Shown piece after piece: positions 47,670 through 59,679 of a DNA stretch of 64,000 nt. Source of the stretch: Cordia subcordata. Its lineage: Eukaryota > Streptophyta > Magnoliopsida > Boraginales > Cordiaceae. The translations under genes and the position numbers were made by a program. The stretch covers positions 682,001 to 746,000 of the forward strand of contig JAPTOF010000029.1 of assembly GCA_028554755.1 (NCBI GenBank). Reading direction: 5' to 3'. The notes beneath the pieces were generated by a model. It saw only the letters and a program-made list of their open reading frames with translations, was not told where the DNA came from and searched no databases. The first letter of the stretch is position 1; each line of letters begins with the position of its first letter.

Positions 47670-50600
47670 GTGTTACACAATGATTGAAAGTGAGAAGTTA
47701 TCATTTATATGTGATTATCAGGAGAATTTCAAGGTAGTTATGTGCAATGGTGTTACGATGCATTTCTTCAAGGAGAAATAGATCCAACGTTTATTGAAAA
47801 TGTGTTATTTTGCCTTCTTCATTTGCTAGTGGACTAAGATATATGGCTCAAAATTATCTAGATGCAATGGCAATATAGAGGTGGGCTGGATATCCTAATT
47901 TCTTCATTACATTCACTTGCTACCCTAATTGGCCTAAAATCCAAAGAATTGTTACGGAGATTGGATTGCGACCTGTTGATAGGCCACACATGTAGGATCG
48001 ATAATATTATATGTGGTCTATCCTAGTCCATATTTATAAAAAAAAACACTACCAAGAAAACATGCCAGGAAAATAAAATAACCACATAACACACACAAGA
48101 ACATGCTTAAGAATATATAGAACATAACTAGTATTTGCAATATATGTAAAGATAACATCTTGAAGCATGGGGCCTTTAATGAAGCTAAAATTATCACGAG
48201 CTTTGTTCCCGCTCACGAACAAGGCTACCAAAAAAAAAATTAGAGTGTCACAATATGCAACTCCCTAGTCTTCTTCCCTATAGTTAAAGAGACTTTTCTT
48301 GAGATAATAGCCTCTTGTATAGGAAGAAGCAAAGTAATATGCTCTTGAAAATCTAGAGCAAAAAAACCACACAATAAGTGTGTACTATGTGTTGTAGTAT
48401 TCTCTTGCCAAAATGGAAGAGATCAACTACAAAATTTTTTGGATGCTAGAAATAGTTTAAGGTCTTGCCTATTTATAGAAAAAGTTAGGCACCTAAACCT
48501 TGTAAACTTTCCATGTGGGAAACTTTTTCCTAGTAGTAAATATTTGCCACATGTCATGGAAGTTACTTGTACAATTTGAATTCTTCTTGTAGTAACTTTC
48601 TAGCGCATGTCTTGGAAGATTGGGCCAAGCCCACAATCCAAGCCCAACATATAGTTCGTAATCCATGTGGAGGCCCAAGCCCAATAAGAAACCATCCAAG
48701 CCCAATTAGGTTATCTTGGACTCTAAAGAAAACCCAAACCCAATTCCAAGCTTTGGCCCAATAAGGCTACTACCGCAATATAGAATTTGCTCTTTCAAGA
48801 TTACTCTCTAAAAGTCATTTCAACTAGGGAAGGGACCAAGAAGACACAATTAAGCTTCGCTTCCAAAAATAATAAAAAATATCCTTGCCCGATCTAAGCG
48901 CCATAATAATAATTATTTTTAACTCCAATCTATTCCACCATAAGATCAAAGTTGCACTCCAAGAATAATTGCTATTACCCAAAAGCTTATCACAAAAGAA
49001 TGTGAACTTTGTCTTTGACCTACTAAATAACCGATCATAATGCCCCTTTATGTATACCCACAACTAAGGCCGATCCTTTGGCCTGTGTACTATTACCTCC
49101 TTAGCTGCATCTTTTCTTTTGGGTCTTTTGTCCTATTTCCAACCATCTTTGGTCATGGAATCTCTTGATCTCGGGAGCAACCCTTAAGCCATATAACCGA
49201 TACACCCATAAAGGTAGTATCACTAGATCTAGATTCGGATGATAAATATGGACAATCCTAAAGGGGGCACATAGATTCCACATTGCATATGCATGTTCCA
49301 ATTAATTAGAATTTAGCACTCAATATACAAGGCTATTAATCCTAATAAAGTAAGATCTTACCCACAGTGAATCAAAGTACCAAACCCTAACTTCATTAGT
49401 TCATCCACATATGCTCAAGATTAAGAGCAATGATCATTTAGTAGCAGTGAGTATCTTGTTTTCTTTCTTTGATAGTACGTCTCTAAAAAACATACTCACA
49501 ATGGTCCTGTCAAATACGTGACACACGTACTATTGAGACAAATCCGGAAAGTCCTCCAATAACTTAGGTAGATCACCCTCAACGAGGAGACTTGCTCAAT
49601 ATAACCTTATCCCGGTAGAGTGCCCAACACTACCATTCGGTTACAGACTCAATTCATGACGTGACTAAATCTACACTTGGACCTACTGTGCGTCCTGCCT
49701 CATTGCGCACCCAAGTCATTACTTCAAGTCAAGGGACCTTTATACATACATCAATAAAACATACCAGAGATAATATGTACGGAACTCATAATGCCATTTA
49801 ACAAAATGATTATACATTGTTTAACATCCAAAATGTTATATACAAGTGAGCTTTAGGGCATACTAATCCTAACAATACGCTGTTGCATGGGTGTTCAAGA
49901 TTAAGTTTAATAAATTACTACCTGATTTGACAAAGAAAAATATATTTGGGAAAACGAAAGTAGGTTAGTAATTTTTTAAATGAAATGCTATTTCATATAT
50001 TTATGTATGCTCTTTTAAATTATATTTGAATATGCAATTTACAATTATGACCGTTATTATGTTGTTGACTTTAAAATTATATTATAGTTATTTTTAATTT
50101 CTTTTTTTGTAAATATATTTATGCTTTTGTTTTTTGACAATTGTGTATACCATTGAATTCCAAAACGGGGCTTACCATGTGTGCACATACTGCTTTTCAT
50201 GAGTCCTGAATCTCAGAGTCAATCATCTGAAAGTATTGATAGATTCATATCTACGGAGATTCTGAACAAGGAAAATAATCTAGAATTATATGAAGCAGTT
50301 CAAAATTTTATGATACATGGCCTATGTGGATATTATAATACAGATGCCTCATGCATGGTTGATAATAAATGCTCAAAGCGTTTTCTAAGAAGATTTGTTG
50401 AACGAACAATCATTGATGATGATGGTATCCTGTTTACAGGCAACTAAATAATGGAAAAACTATTCAGATGGGTGATATCATTCTTGATAATCGGTATGTG
50501 ATTCCATATAATCTAATGATGTTGTTAAAACATCAAGCCCACATCAATGTTGAATAGGGCAACAAATCTGGATCCATTAAATATCTGTTTAAATACATTC

Positions 50601-51310
50601 GTAAGGGACATTGAATAACCGCTGCTTTGTTCCAAAGGTTAGGGATGAAAATAATGAAGTGGTGGCCGAAATTAAACAATATTATGATTGCCAATATTTC
50701 TCTCCCTATGAAGTGGTTTGGAGAAATTTTTGGTTTTGCAATTCAGAAAAAAGATCCACTTGCCAAAAGGTTGTGTATACATCTTCCAAATAGACAAAAT
50801 GTCTATTTTAAAGAGAACCAACCTATTGATGCTATTGTTAATAATCTATTGTCAAAGAACATGAAATTTACAAAATGGACGAAGTGTAACGAAAGATGTG
50901 AAGGAGCAAGGTCATTGACCTGTGTTGAATTCCCTACAAAGTGTGTGGGACAAAGATAAACACATTTAGAAGCGAAGAATTGGTGGTTTTGCCATTGGGA
51001 GAATAACTTATATTCATCCAAGCAGTGGCGAATTGTACTATATGATAATGTTGTTAAATACATGTAAAGGGTGCATGACTTATGATGATATTTGGATAGT
51101 TGATGGTGTGTTTATCCAACTTTTAGAGATGCATGTTTTGCACTTGGTTTATTAGATGACGATAAAGAATATGTGGAAGCAATTGTAGAAGCATCTTTAT
51201 GGGGTATAGGAAATATTTTACAGAATTTGTTCTACTCATTGTTGATTTCCAACTCTTTGTCAAGGCCAGAACATGTTTGGGAGAAAACATGAAAAGTTCT
51301 TAGTGAAGAC
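47670..51310 (+). pseudogene. Helitron Rep (HUH) part of RepHel
   Basis: 47676-47990 has 'YTMIESEKLSFI' and 'RYMAQNYLDAMAI', then 'RWAGYPNFFITFTC', the Helitron N-terminal domain. After the solo LTR, 49880-49960 reads 'AVAWVFKIKF'. Near 50150-50200 'VYTIEFQ' leads to the HUH nuclease motif, where the usual PHAH reads PCVH, so the first metal-binding His is lost, and a base is missing nearby. 50181-50447 continues ('RRFVERTIIDDDG'). 'IKYLFKYIRKG' near 50575 keeps both catalytic tyrosines. 50640-51200 holds the domain between Rep and helicase ('ISPYEVVWRNF', 'HPSSGELYY'). Frameshifts and stops are frequent. Confidence 0.88.
47991..49874 (-). mobile_element. Solo copia LTR in Helitron Rep
   Basis: TGTAGGATCG to CCTAACA, 1884 bases, minus orientation. 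Flanks ACACA and ATACG do not form a duplication, so the ends were altered or the LTR came from recombination between elements. It separates 'GLRPVDRPH' from 'AVAWVFKIK' of Rep. Confidence 0.88.
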
Positions 51311-51509
51311 CTATTATACAGACAGTGATCAATTTTGCAATACCTTAGTACGTTTCATATATTATATAGTCTCTTTCTTATAAGAAATTTTTATACATTA
51401 TATAACTATTCATTTGTTTTTATACAATAAGTTTTCATTATATTTTTATTTGACATTTCTATTTTGTATTAATGTGTATCATTTATATTTTTCAGAGTTA
51501 CAACTTGAT

Positions 51510-54500
51510 GAAGATGAGTTGAAGAATCTTGCACTATGTGAAATTGCAAAATTATTGAGAGCCAATGGATGCAGTTTAAATGACTTCCCACTGCTTGTTA
51601 TACTTGAGGCTTTTGATAGTATGGATTTTCACAATAAGTGTGGTGTATCTTTTGTGTATGGGTATGGCGGTGCTGGCAAAACGCATCTTTGGAAAACACA
51701 TTATGCAGGATTGAGATCTTAGGAAGATATTGTTCTTGCTACTGCGTCAAGTGGAATAGCTTTACTATCGATTCTTGGAGGTAGGACTGCATATTTACAT
51801 TTTTCTATTCCCTTAGACATACATGAAGACTCCATATGCAACATTAAACAAAGAAGTCCATTAGTTGATTCACTGAAAAATATGAATCTTATTATATGGG
51901 ATGAGGCAGCCATGATGAATCAATATTGTTTTGAGGCGTTGGATAGAACTCTCAGATATGTCCTCTGTTTTCAAGTTTGAATAGTTCTAATATTCCATTT
52001 GGTGGAAAATTAGTTGTATTTGAAGGAGATTTTAGACAAATTCCCCCAGTGATTCCAAAAAACTGTAAGCCAAACATTGTGAATACATCACTGAATCCAT
52101 AATATTTGTGGCAACATTGTCAAGTGTTAAAACTTACAAAAAATGTGAGATTGATGTCATGTGCTACAGATGAAGATGTAGCAGAACTGAAGGAATTTTC
52201 GGACTAAATATTAACCATTGGAGATGGAGCATCCAACAATTCCATCGATGATGAATCGATTATTGAAATTCTTGATGAGTTCTTGATTAAAGATTTTTCT
52301 GATCCTCTTTCACCAATTATTAAAAGCACATATCCAAACTTCAAAGAAGAACTTCATGGAATACAAATATCTGAAAGATAGAGCTATTCTAGCATCTACG
52401 CTTGAAGTTGTTGAGAGAATAAATGATTTTGTGCTTTGAACAATACTTAGAGAAGAAAGGCCATACCTACATTCAAACAGTGTTTGTAAGGCTAATTCAT
52501 CTACTAACTATCTTGATGACATATTTTCTCCAGATTTTTTGAATAGTATTAAGTGTTATAAATTGCCAAATCATGTGCTCAAGCTTAAAGTTGGTGCACC
52601 TATCATGCTAATGAGAAATATTGATCCGAGTGCAAGATTGTTCAGTAGGACGAGATTGCAAGTCACATAGTTAGGCATGCATGTTATCGAAGCAAGCATC
52701 TTAGATGAGACAAGATATGGTGACAAAGTATTGATTCCAAGAATGGCACTTGATTGCTATCTCGCGACACATGCCTAAATAGCCCGCAAGTGCATGGATC
52801 ATGTGTAGTACGGTGTACACAAGTATGGGATCGAATCCATGGGGAGGCAAAATGTGTGTGGTGTCCTAAGCTAAGTGCATCCTAAAGGCTACATGTCGGG
52901 TCCCTCAACTATGATATTTTTGGTTTTTTGGGTTCAAAGGGAGCTCAGGAAAGGTAAATCTAACCTAAGAGGAAGAAAATAAAAGGGTGTGTGTGTGTGA
53001 TTCAAACACGTGGAAATAGGGACTAAGGTAATTACATCTTGCAAATGGGTGATTACTACGTCTTTCTATGGCTGTTTGATGGATTAGTTAGATACTCTAA
53101 TCTAGACCTCTAATTAGCCTCTTAATTGGTACCCTAAGTCTCAATGCGGGTCTATCCCTAGGTGGCGACTCCTAAAGCTACGGCGTGGTCTTTATGACTT
53201 AGGATTTAGGGCTAGCTAATAGGATTCTAGATGATTTAGATCGATTTAACCCTAGCACTTAGTTCACTAATTAGTTCTTTAATCTATTCTTAGGACTTTG
53301 TGTCAATTCGTCGCTAAGCATTACCCACTTAGAACTATGGCGTGGTCTTTATGAACCTAGGGCATTAAAGTGGACTAACTAGTCTTTCTAAGTTAACTAA
53401 GGTTAACTAAACCTATATGGACACCTATTGGCTAGATTTAAAGCTAAAGGGGACTCGACCTAGGCTAGTTACAAGTTGTGCACCACCGATCGCATCACAA
53501 TAGCATAAATCAATGTTTGAATGCAAAGCATACATATCTAGGACATGGCATTCGAGAATATTCTAGCATATTCTACTACTAAGCACATAGATATACCTAG
53601 ATTACACCAATTTAACCCATAGCACCCAACATGTAAGCAATAGAAGCTATTTATGCTGTTAAGTATGCTAAAAAACATATAGACATGTATATAGGAATAC
53701 CCATTTCATTTAATCACCACACAAACACATAGACATGCTAGCATAATGATTTAGAAATGGTTAATAGCACAATATACTTCAATATACATATGTAACTTCA
53801 TTGAGGTATTTCTACAAATACATAGACATGTATGTAAATTTGTCATAAAAACCCTAAGCAAAAACATATACACACACACACATAAATACATCAAGTTCTC
53901 ATTAATGAAAAATAGTAATCAATCCATAATACAAGATATAATCATCTTACATAGCTCTAATTACAGATAATTGAACTTAGGATAAAAGAGAGATACCCTT
54001 TCATCCAAAGCCATGCTTTACAATCCAAGAGCTATGCCTAATCCTTGTGTTTGATCCTTCAAAGATGCTTGATTCCAAGTGTTTTCGTGCTTAGGTGAGT
54101 GTGTGAGGTGGATGAGAGAGGAAAAGGGTTTTGGGAGATAGGTGCGAAAGAATATGACGTCTTCGTCATAAAATGGCCAAAAAAGGGGTTCATATAGCCA
54201 AATTTCACGAACTACCAATTGAGTGAGCCAATGTACTAGTACCACAAGACCATCCAGCCACCTCAAGGATGTAGCTCTTTGGTTTTGGCAGCTTAATGAA
54301 CCGGTCGACCAGTTCTCTGAAGCCACTTGACCGGCACTTCATGTTTGCTCTCTTTTGGCTTCGTTTTCACTCTGTTTTGCTTCCAGTTGCCTTGCCCTTT
54401 GTCCGAAAGCTTCCCAACTTGTTTTTCTTCCACTTTTCATCTTCACATATGCTTCCAATTCTTGCCAAAACCATCTCCATCATCATTAAGCTCCAAACAC

Positions 54501-54995
54501 CTCTCAAACTCACGTAAAACATAGGATAAGTGTACGTTAGTGTGGCATTTATCTTCCAAGCTCAAGTATGAACATGTAAATCCTAATATGCACTAGTATG
54601 ACCTAAATGCTATACTAATACACCAATTGAATTAAAATACACCTAAAAATAAGAATAAGAATGCGATACAAAGACACACACAAAACCAACACATGAACAC
54701 TTGCACCATCTGACTCAAAATTGCCTTTTAAATTACAAAAGTAGTAGTTCCATTGATTGTTTTGTATGCCATGACCATTAACAAAAGTCAAGGTCAATCT
54801 CTGTCAAGTGTGGGGATATATTTTCCCTATCCAATGTTCACACATGGACAATTATATGTTGTTGTTTCAAGAGTTACAAACAAGAAAGGATTAATATTTT
54901 GATTCATGATGAAAAGGGTGTCTCTTCAAATGAAACTATAAATGTAGTTTACCACGAAATATTCCAAAAATTTACATTAAAGTATTGTTAACTTG
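51510..54995 (+). pseudogene. Helitron Pif1-like helicase part of RepHel, split by a solo LTR
   Basis: The 5' part has Walker A 'GYGGAGKT' (51660-51683), 'ASSGIALL', Walker B 'IIWDEAAMMN' (51891-51920) and 'FEGDFRQIPPVIPK', all SF1 Pif1-family motifs for 5'-to-3' DNA unwinding. A stop at 51719-51721 and later frameshifts break it. 'VLIPRMA' at 52725-52750 is cut by the solo gypsy LTR and resumes at 54702 as '[10 protein letters not shown]'. The C-terminal motifs around 54790-54960 (corresponding to the family's QG..L..VG and YVA.SR region) are readable in pieces, ending 'NVVYHEIFQKF' near 54975. Confidence 0.88.
52751..54696 (-). mobile_element. Solo gypsy (Athila-like) LTR in Helitron helicase
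   Basis: TGATTGCTATCTC to AACACATGA (terminal C changed to G). It is flanked by GCACT (52746-52750) and ACACT (54697-54701), a duplication with one mismatch. It has the 'gctagatttaaagctaaagg' phrase near 53432 and a TATA-like CTATATG (minus) at 54191-54197, with GGTCGACC (54303-54310) beyond it. Confidence 0.88.
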
Positions 54996-55103
54996 GAAAT
55001 TTTCAATTCATTTTATTTTTTTATTTATTTGTATTTTTTCATTTATATTTAAAATTAAAGTATTTAATTTATAATTATATTTATTTGACTTAATCAACTT
55101 GAC

Positions 55104-55133
55104 TCCTCGTGCATCGTACAAGTGTTATACTAG
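55104..55133 (+). terminator. Helitron 3' terminus: hairpin plus CTAG
   Basis: CTCGTGCATCGTACAAG can form a short imperfect hairpin, followed after eight bases by CTAG and then T. The sequence is a decayed form of the common plant Helitron end with CCCGTGCA..GCACGGG arms. Confidence 0.75.
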
Positions 55134-56789
55134 TTTTATACTATTTTTTTACAACTTATTGTGCTTTAATAGTTTTAATTTGATATTGACCTTCAATATT
55201 TTCAAATATGTAGGTAGTGTAATACTAAACTAATTGAAAAAAATAATATTAAGATAAATGTGCAAATTATATGAAAGAGTTAAAGATAATACTAAAGACT
55301 AAATAAAAATTATACAGAAAAGTTAAAGATAATACTAAAAGATTATATATAGATAGAACTATGGTCCCATTTGAATAGAGTAATTGAATAAGAGAAGATT
55401 CATTCACAGTATTTTTCACTTGATTATTTCTCTATTGAAATAATTAAGTGAAAGAAAATTTAAATACTCAAAGATAAATTTATTCATATGAACAAAAAAT
55501 AGAACAGAAGTCACATATATCAAATATTAAGCAAGAGTATTTAAATATTTTGATATTATCAAATTAAATGAACAATTAGTTAAGTAATTTCCTGAAGTTT
55601 TATTTGTTTTTAAAAACAAAAGTAAGAGATTAAATGAATTTAAAATATGTTTAAATCGACTATCATTTGGTATTACATTTATTTACTACTATGTTTTACA
55701 TGTAAAAAAATTCATCATTATTGTGAAAACAAATTTAAGATGCTAAATTAATGTTAATTATTTTATAAACAACACAATTTTATCTATCTATTCAAAAAAT
55801 GAAAAGAACTTTTTAAATTTTATTTTTTATTTTTATCATAATTATACACTTATCTTTTGAAATTTACATGTAGCTAAATTTTAGAGAAAATAATCTTTTG
55901 TTCAATATATAACATTTGCAAGTACAGTAAAAATTAACTAATTAGTCATACACAGAAAGACTCTTGCATAAGAATATAACTACAACCCAACCTCCGAAAT
56001 ATATATTAAATCAAGACCAAAATCTTCATTTAACTAAGTTGTGACCCTATTAAGCAAGGATTGAGATTCTCTAACCGTTCATGGGTGGGTAATAACATTT
56101 GAGTTATCCATGTTAATTTTTTTTTAAAAAAAAATTCTCTTTCCCATTACCCACTATTTTTGGGATTTGTCTTAGATGAATGGTTGAGATAATTTTAACC
56201 AACAGATAAAAGGCTGGGATGATCTTTTCATATCAATATGAGAGAAATCATGATATGAGAGGAACCTAATCCACTAAGCAAAGCCCCAAGCCCTGATTGA
56301 AAGAATACTCTCATAAAACCTTACGCACCCTCACACATATCAACTCCAAAAAGAAAATAGCTCACCAACCCCCCCCCTTATGAGCAAGCATAAAGGTTTA
56401 AACCTTACGTGCCTTTGGGCTCAATCAGAAACCATAAACATAGAATTACCCTATCCTGTTCCTCTTATCTTATTAATACACACAAATCAAAATATCTCAC
56501 AAAACCTCACCAACAGCACTCACAAATAGCTCCCCTTAATTCTCCCCTTTTTCTTCCCTTTAAATTTATGCAGCAATACTCTTTCATGCCCAATTCAAAG
56601 TCTACGAAGTATATATCCTTAACAGCCATTGATCAACCTAGAAGGGAAACCAATTTTGAAACAATGAATATGATACCTAATTTAAAACTATAATGTAACA
56701 TGAAATAAGTAAAATTTGTTAGACTTCAATTAAAACTAATACCAAAAATAAAAATACTACAATAATGAACTAAATCAATAATATTTGAA
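55134..56789. other. AT-rich stretch without recognisable gene
   Basis: AT-rich DNA with a run of nine C near 56370. An open frame at 56409-56693 shows no family resemblance and ordinary AT-rich bias. I see no element boundary I can support. Confidence 0.5.
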
Positions 56790-57238
56790 GCATACCTTGA
56801 TTTGAAGTCATTAAAACTTTTCTTACGATTATCCTGCGAATCCTGCGATAAAACTATAACAGCATATTGTGATAGGCACGCCTAGACTAGGGGCTCCCTT
56901 CCCTCTCCAACTTCTATATAGTGGCTATCAATGGGACAAGCCAACCCTAATAATCTATTTATAGACTACTAGTACTCTGGATGGGAGAAAGGGTCTAGCC
57001 TTAAAAACTTTATTAGTCCCTTCCATCAAGGTTCCTTAAAACTTTAAGTAGGCTCTATACCTTGCATATCACACCACTAAAACAATAATATCCATGAGAT
57101 GGACCTAGGCCCAACTAGAACATATCACAATTAAATAATACTTTAGGCTTTACTAGTCAACTTCAACCTATTTTTCAAAAAATATAAAATATCTCAATCA
57201 CCAGTGGTCCACAATTTTAATAAAAAATTCTAACAGTC
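56790..57238 (-). repeat. Probable LTR of a further copia-like element
   Basis: At 57235-57252 'aacagtctcccacttggg' reads on the minus strand as a polypurine tract CCCAAGTGGGAGAC followed by TGTTAGAATT, a copia LTR start. A TATA (CTATATAG, minus) lies near 56917-56924. The other LTR end was not located, so the left bound is a guess. Confidence 0.45.
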
Positions 57239-57581
57239 TCCCACTTGGGCAATACTGATTGGTTTTATATTAAAACAAAGTTACGTTTTGCAAAAAGAGT
57301 CTCAGGTTGAAGTAGTCACATAAAAAATGTCCCAATACAGAATTCGGTTTAAAAAGGACATTCATGTTAAAGAATAGCAGTTGGTATATCATTTATCGGC
57401 ATAGGACTTCTATGATCACAAACACTAATGCCTCATCAACATGTATTCCATGGTGTCATAAAGTGTAGTGTGATATTTGGCACATGTGATCCAACTATAA
57501 TGATAAACATGCCAATTTCCACAATCGGCCACTTTATGGTCATAAAGACCCTATACGGGATAAGATCCCCTTTATGTTTCC
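57239..57581 (-). mobile_element. Internal 3' fragment of the copia-like element
   Basis: Sequence next to the polypurine tract at 57239-57252. No coding motif is readable. It ends where the Athila LTR is inserted. Confidence 0.35.
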
Positions 57582-57925
57582 TGATGTGTTGAGTTTTTGT
57601 GTGTGTTTGCATTGTTATTTGCCTATGATTAAGAGGTATTAAGTTCTCATGAAGATGCATTGGTGTAGTGCTTTTGATAAGAATAGACTTAAGCATAAAC
57701 AAATGTAAAATATTGAGTTTAACAGATAAATTGCTACACTAATTGCTTGTTTTCAATGATTTAGGTGAACTTTAGGTTAAGATCGAGATTGGGCGATGAT
57801 AGGTGATGAAGATGGGAGATGTATAGGTCAAAAAGAGAAGATCAAAGACTGGAAAGACAAAGAATGGAGGAAGACTGGCCACTCCAGAGAGGTGCTAAAA
57901 ATAGCCGGACAACTACCCTTCCAAA

Positions 57926-58009
57926 GCCGGTCGACTGGCTAGGTCGACCGGCCAGTCCAGAAAGCATCACCAAAAAGCCGGTCGAGCTAAGAGGAGAACT
58001 CGGTCGACC
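57926..58009 (+). promoter_or_regulatory. GGTCGACC palindrome cluster upstream of TATA
   Basis: Motifs at 57926-57939, 57942-57953, 57978-57987 and 58002-58009, all GCCGGTCGACC variants. They end about 20 bases before the TATA box. Confidence 0.6.
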
Positions 58010-58029
58010 AGTAGTTCGTAAAAAGCTGA

Positions 58030-58037
58030 TATAAAAG
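58030..58037 (+). promoter_or_regulatory. TATA box of Athila-type LTR
   Basis: TATAAAAG in 'gctgatataaaagcccg', the only good TATA box in the middle of the LTR. Confidence 0.7.
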
Positions 58038-59411
58038 CCCGATTTTCAGACTTAAAGAGGGAATCTTTTTGACAATTCTGGAGAGGATCTTAACACACGC
58101 ATCCATACACACACACTTAACCCTAGTCTTCGCCCACATCACACATTTGATCACCTTGAAGTAAGAAGATTTCGAGGGTTTCAAACATTTGGATTCAAGT
58201 TTGTTCAAGAGCTTTATACAAGATTAGCTAGGATGAAAGGGAAGCCTTATAAACTCTCTTTCGTTCTATTTCTTATTATGATTGAGTAGACTTGGGTAGG
58301 GTGATTTAGCTTATGTAATGGGTTAGCTACATACTCTTATGATATGGGATTAAATGGCTGAATATATGCATGTTTGATTTTCTTGTTCAAATGGTTATGT
58401 TCTCATTCATGTCTAAGTGTTTAATTAAATGCCTAAATGAGTAGCGTGTGTATAAATTGAAGTCAATTTATTACTAAACACATCTAATCCATGCTATAAT
58501 CATGTCTATGTGTTTATATATGGATACTATGAAGTGGGTAATGCTTATATTCATGTCTGTATGTATATTTGCATGCTTAGTGGTGAATATGACTTCAATA
58601 ACGCATACATGTTGGTTGTTAATTGCTTCTAATGGTGTGATCCAAGCATGACGATGTTTGGTAGTTGAATAGATCCTTTTATTCATGAACACCTTGGCCT
58701 AGAACATGTATGAATGTGCTATCTAGTCAAATCTCGCTGTAGTGACCTTAGAATGAAGATAAGTAATTTAGAGCTAGCCTAGGCTGAGTCTCCTTTGGCT
58801 TTAAATCCAACCAATAGGTTTAAGGATAGGTTTAGTTGACTTTAGTAACACTAGGTCTTGGCTTTAAATCCAGTCAATGATTTAGGTACTAGGGTAGGTT
58901 TATTCTAAGTCCCTAGAAAGCTAATTTGTGGCTCTTAAGGCCCTAGGTCATAAGGACCACGTCGTAGCTCTAGAAGGCGCCGCTTAGGGACGGACCCGCA
59001 TCGAGTCATAGGGGAATTAAGACACTAATTTAGCAACCTAGTTAAGAGCAATCACTAAGTAAGCCATCATTCTTTGATCCCATAGCATTTAAGTATAGAA
59101 TCACCCATTCATAAGTTGAAGTCACCCTAACACCTTTCTATCTGTTAGTTCCTCTAGATTAGCTTGTCCCCCATTTTTCATTCCCTTAGTTTAGTTTAAT
59201 TTTCTTTAGTTAGAACTCCCAACCATCCAAAACCCCAAAAATAGATAGTTTAGGTTTCTTTTTAGGCACACTCTAGAACACACACAAAGAATCCATCTCA
59301 CAACATAGCCTTCCTGTGGAATCGACCCTGCACTTGCATACACTTTACTACACCAATCTGTGCACTTGCGGGTCCTTAGAGCTTGCACTCAAAAGACGAC
59401 AATCAAGTTCT

Positions 59412-59427
59412 TGGCACCATTGCCAAG
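59412..59427 (+). other. Primer binding site (tRNA-Asp, decayed)
   Basis: TGGCACCATTGCCAAG against the tRNA-Asp complement TGGCGCCGTTGCCGGG: four differences, all G to A, three of them at CpG positions. Confidence 0.8.
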
Positions 59428-59679
59428 AAGGCACGGCGGTTTGCATTCTTTGTTTGTGTATTTTGGTAGTTGCTTTTCTTGTTTTCTTGCCTTTCCTTTA
59501 TAGTTTGTTTAGTTTTTACTTATCTTATTTATTGTTTATATTATCTTGCTTTAGTTTCTGTTTATCTATTTTACCTGTTGTCTTTATTTTTAGTAAAGTT
59601 TCTAGGATTGTGGTTTATTTGTTGTAGTTTTAGGAATATTGAAGTTTTGGGGGGCTGAAGTGGCCGGAATTAGGATAGT
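59428..59679 (+). other. Leader of the Athila-type element
   Basis: T-rich stretch between primer site and gag with no supported ORF; open frames here are low-complexity. Confidence 0.5.

Larger units (their letters stand above)
47440..55133 (+). mobile_element. Autonomous-type Helitron, decayed, with two LTR insertions
   Basis: It carries Rep and Pif1-like helicase remnants in the order of a Helitron RepHel gene and ends in a hairpin followed by CTAG (55130-55133) and a T, the classic 3' terminus. Its 5' boundary is uncertain: 47440-47630 resembles the Helitron-type segment at 1445-1620, while a terminus-like sequence lies further out at 45596. A copia solo LTR (47991-49874) and a gypsy solo LTR (52751-54696) interrupt the gene. 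Helitrons move by rolling-circle replication and often capture host genes. Confidence 0.85.
57582..59405 (+). repeat. 5' LTR of the Athila-type element
   Basis: TGATGTGTTGAG to GACAATCA, 1824 bases. It has two 'ggctttaaatcca' phrases (58797 and 58860). It is the plus-oriented counterpart of the LTRs at 29969 and 52751. Confidence 0.9.

Noticed and set aside
49963..50147. Possible intron in the Helitron Rep gene
   Set aside because: An AT-rich stretch does separate two coding pieces, but no acceptable AG acceptor joins them in frame.
59316..59658. Hydrophobic open frames after the Athila LTR
   Set aside because: They come from the T-rich leader and resemble membrane segments only by composition.
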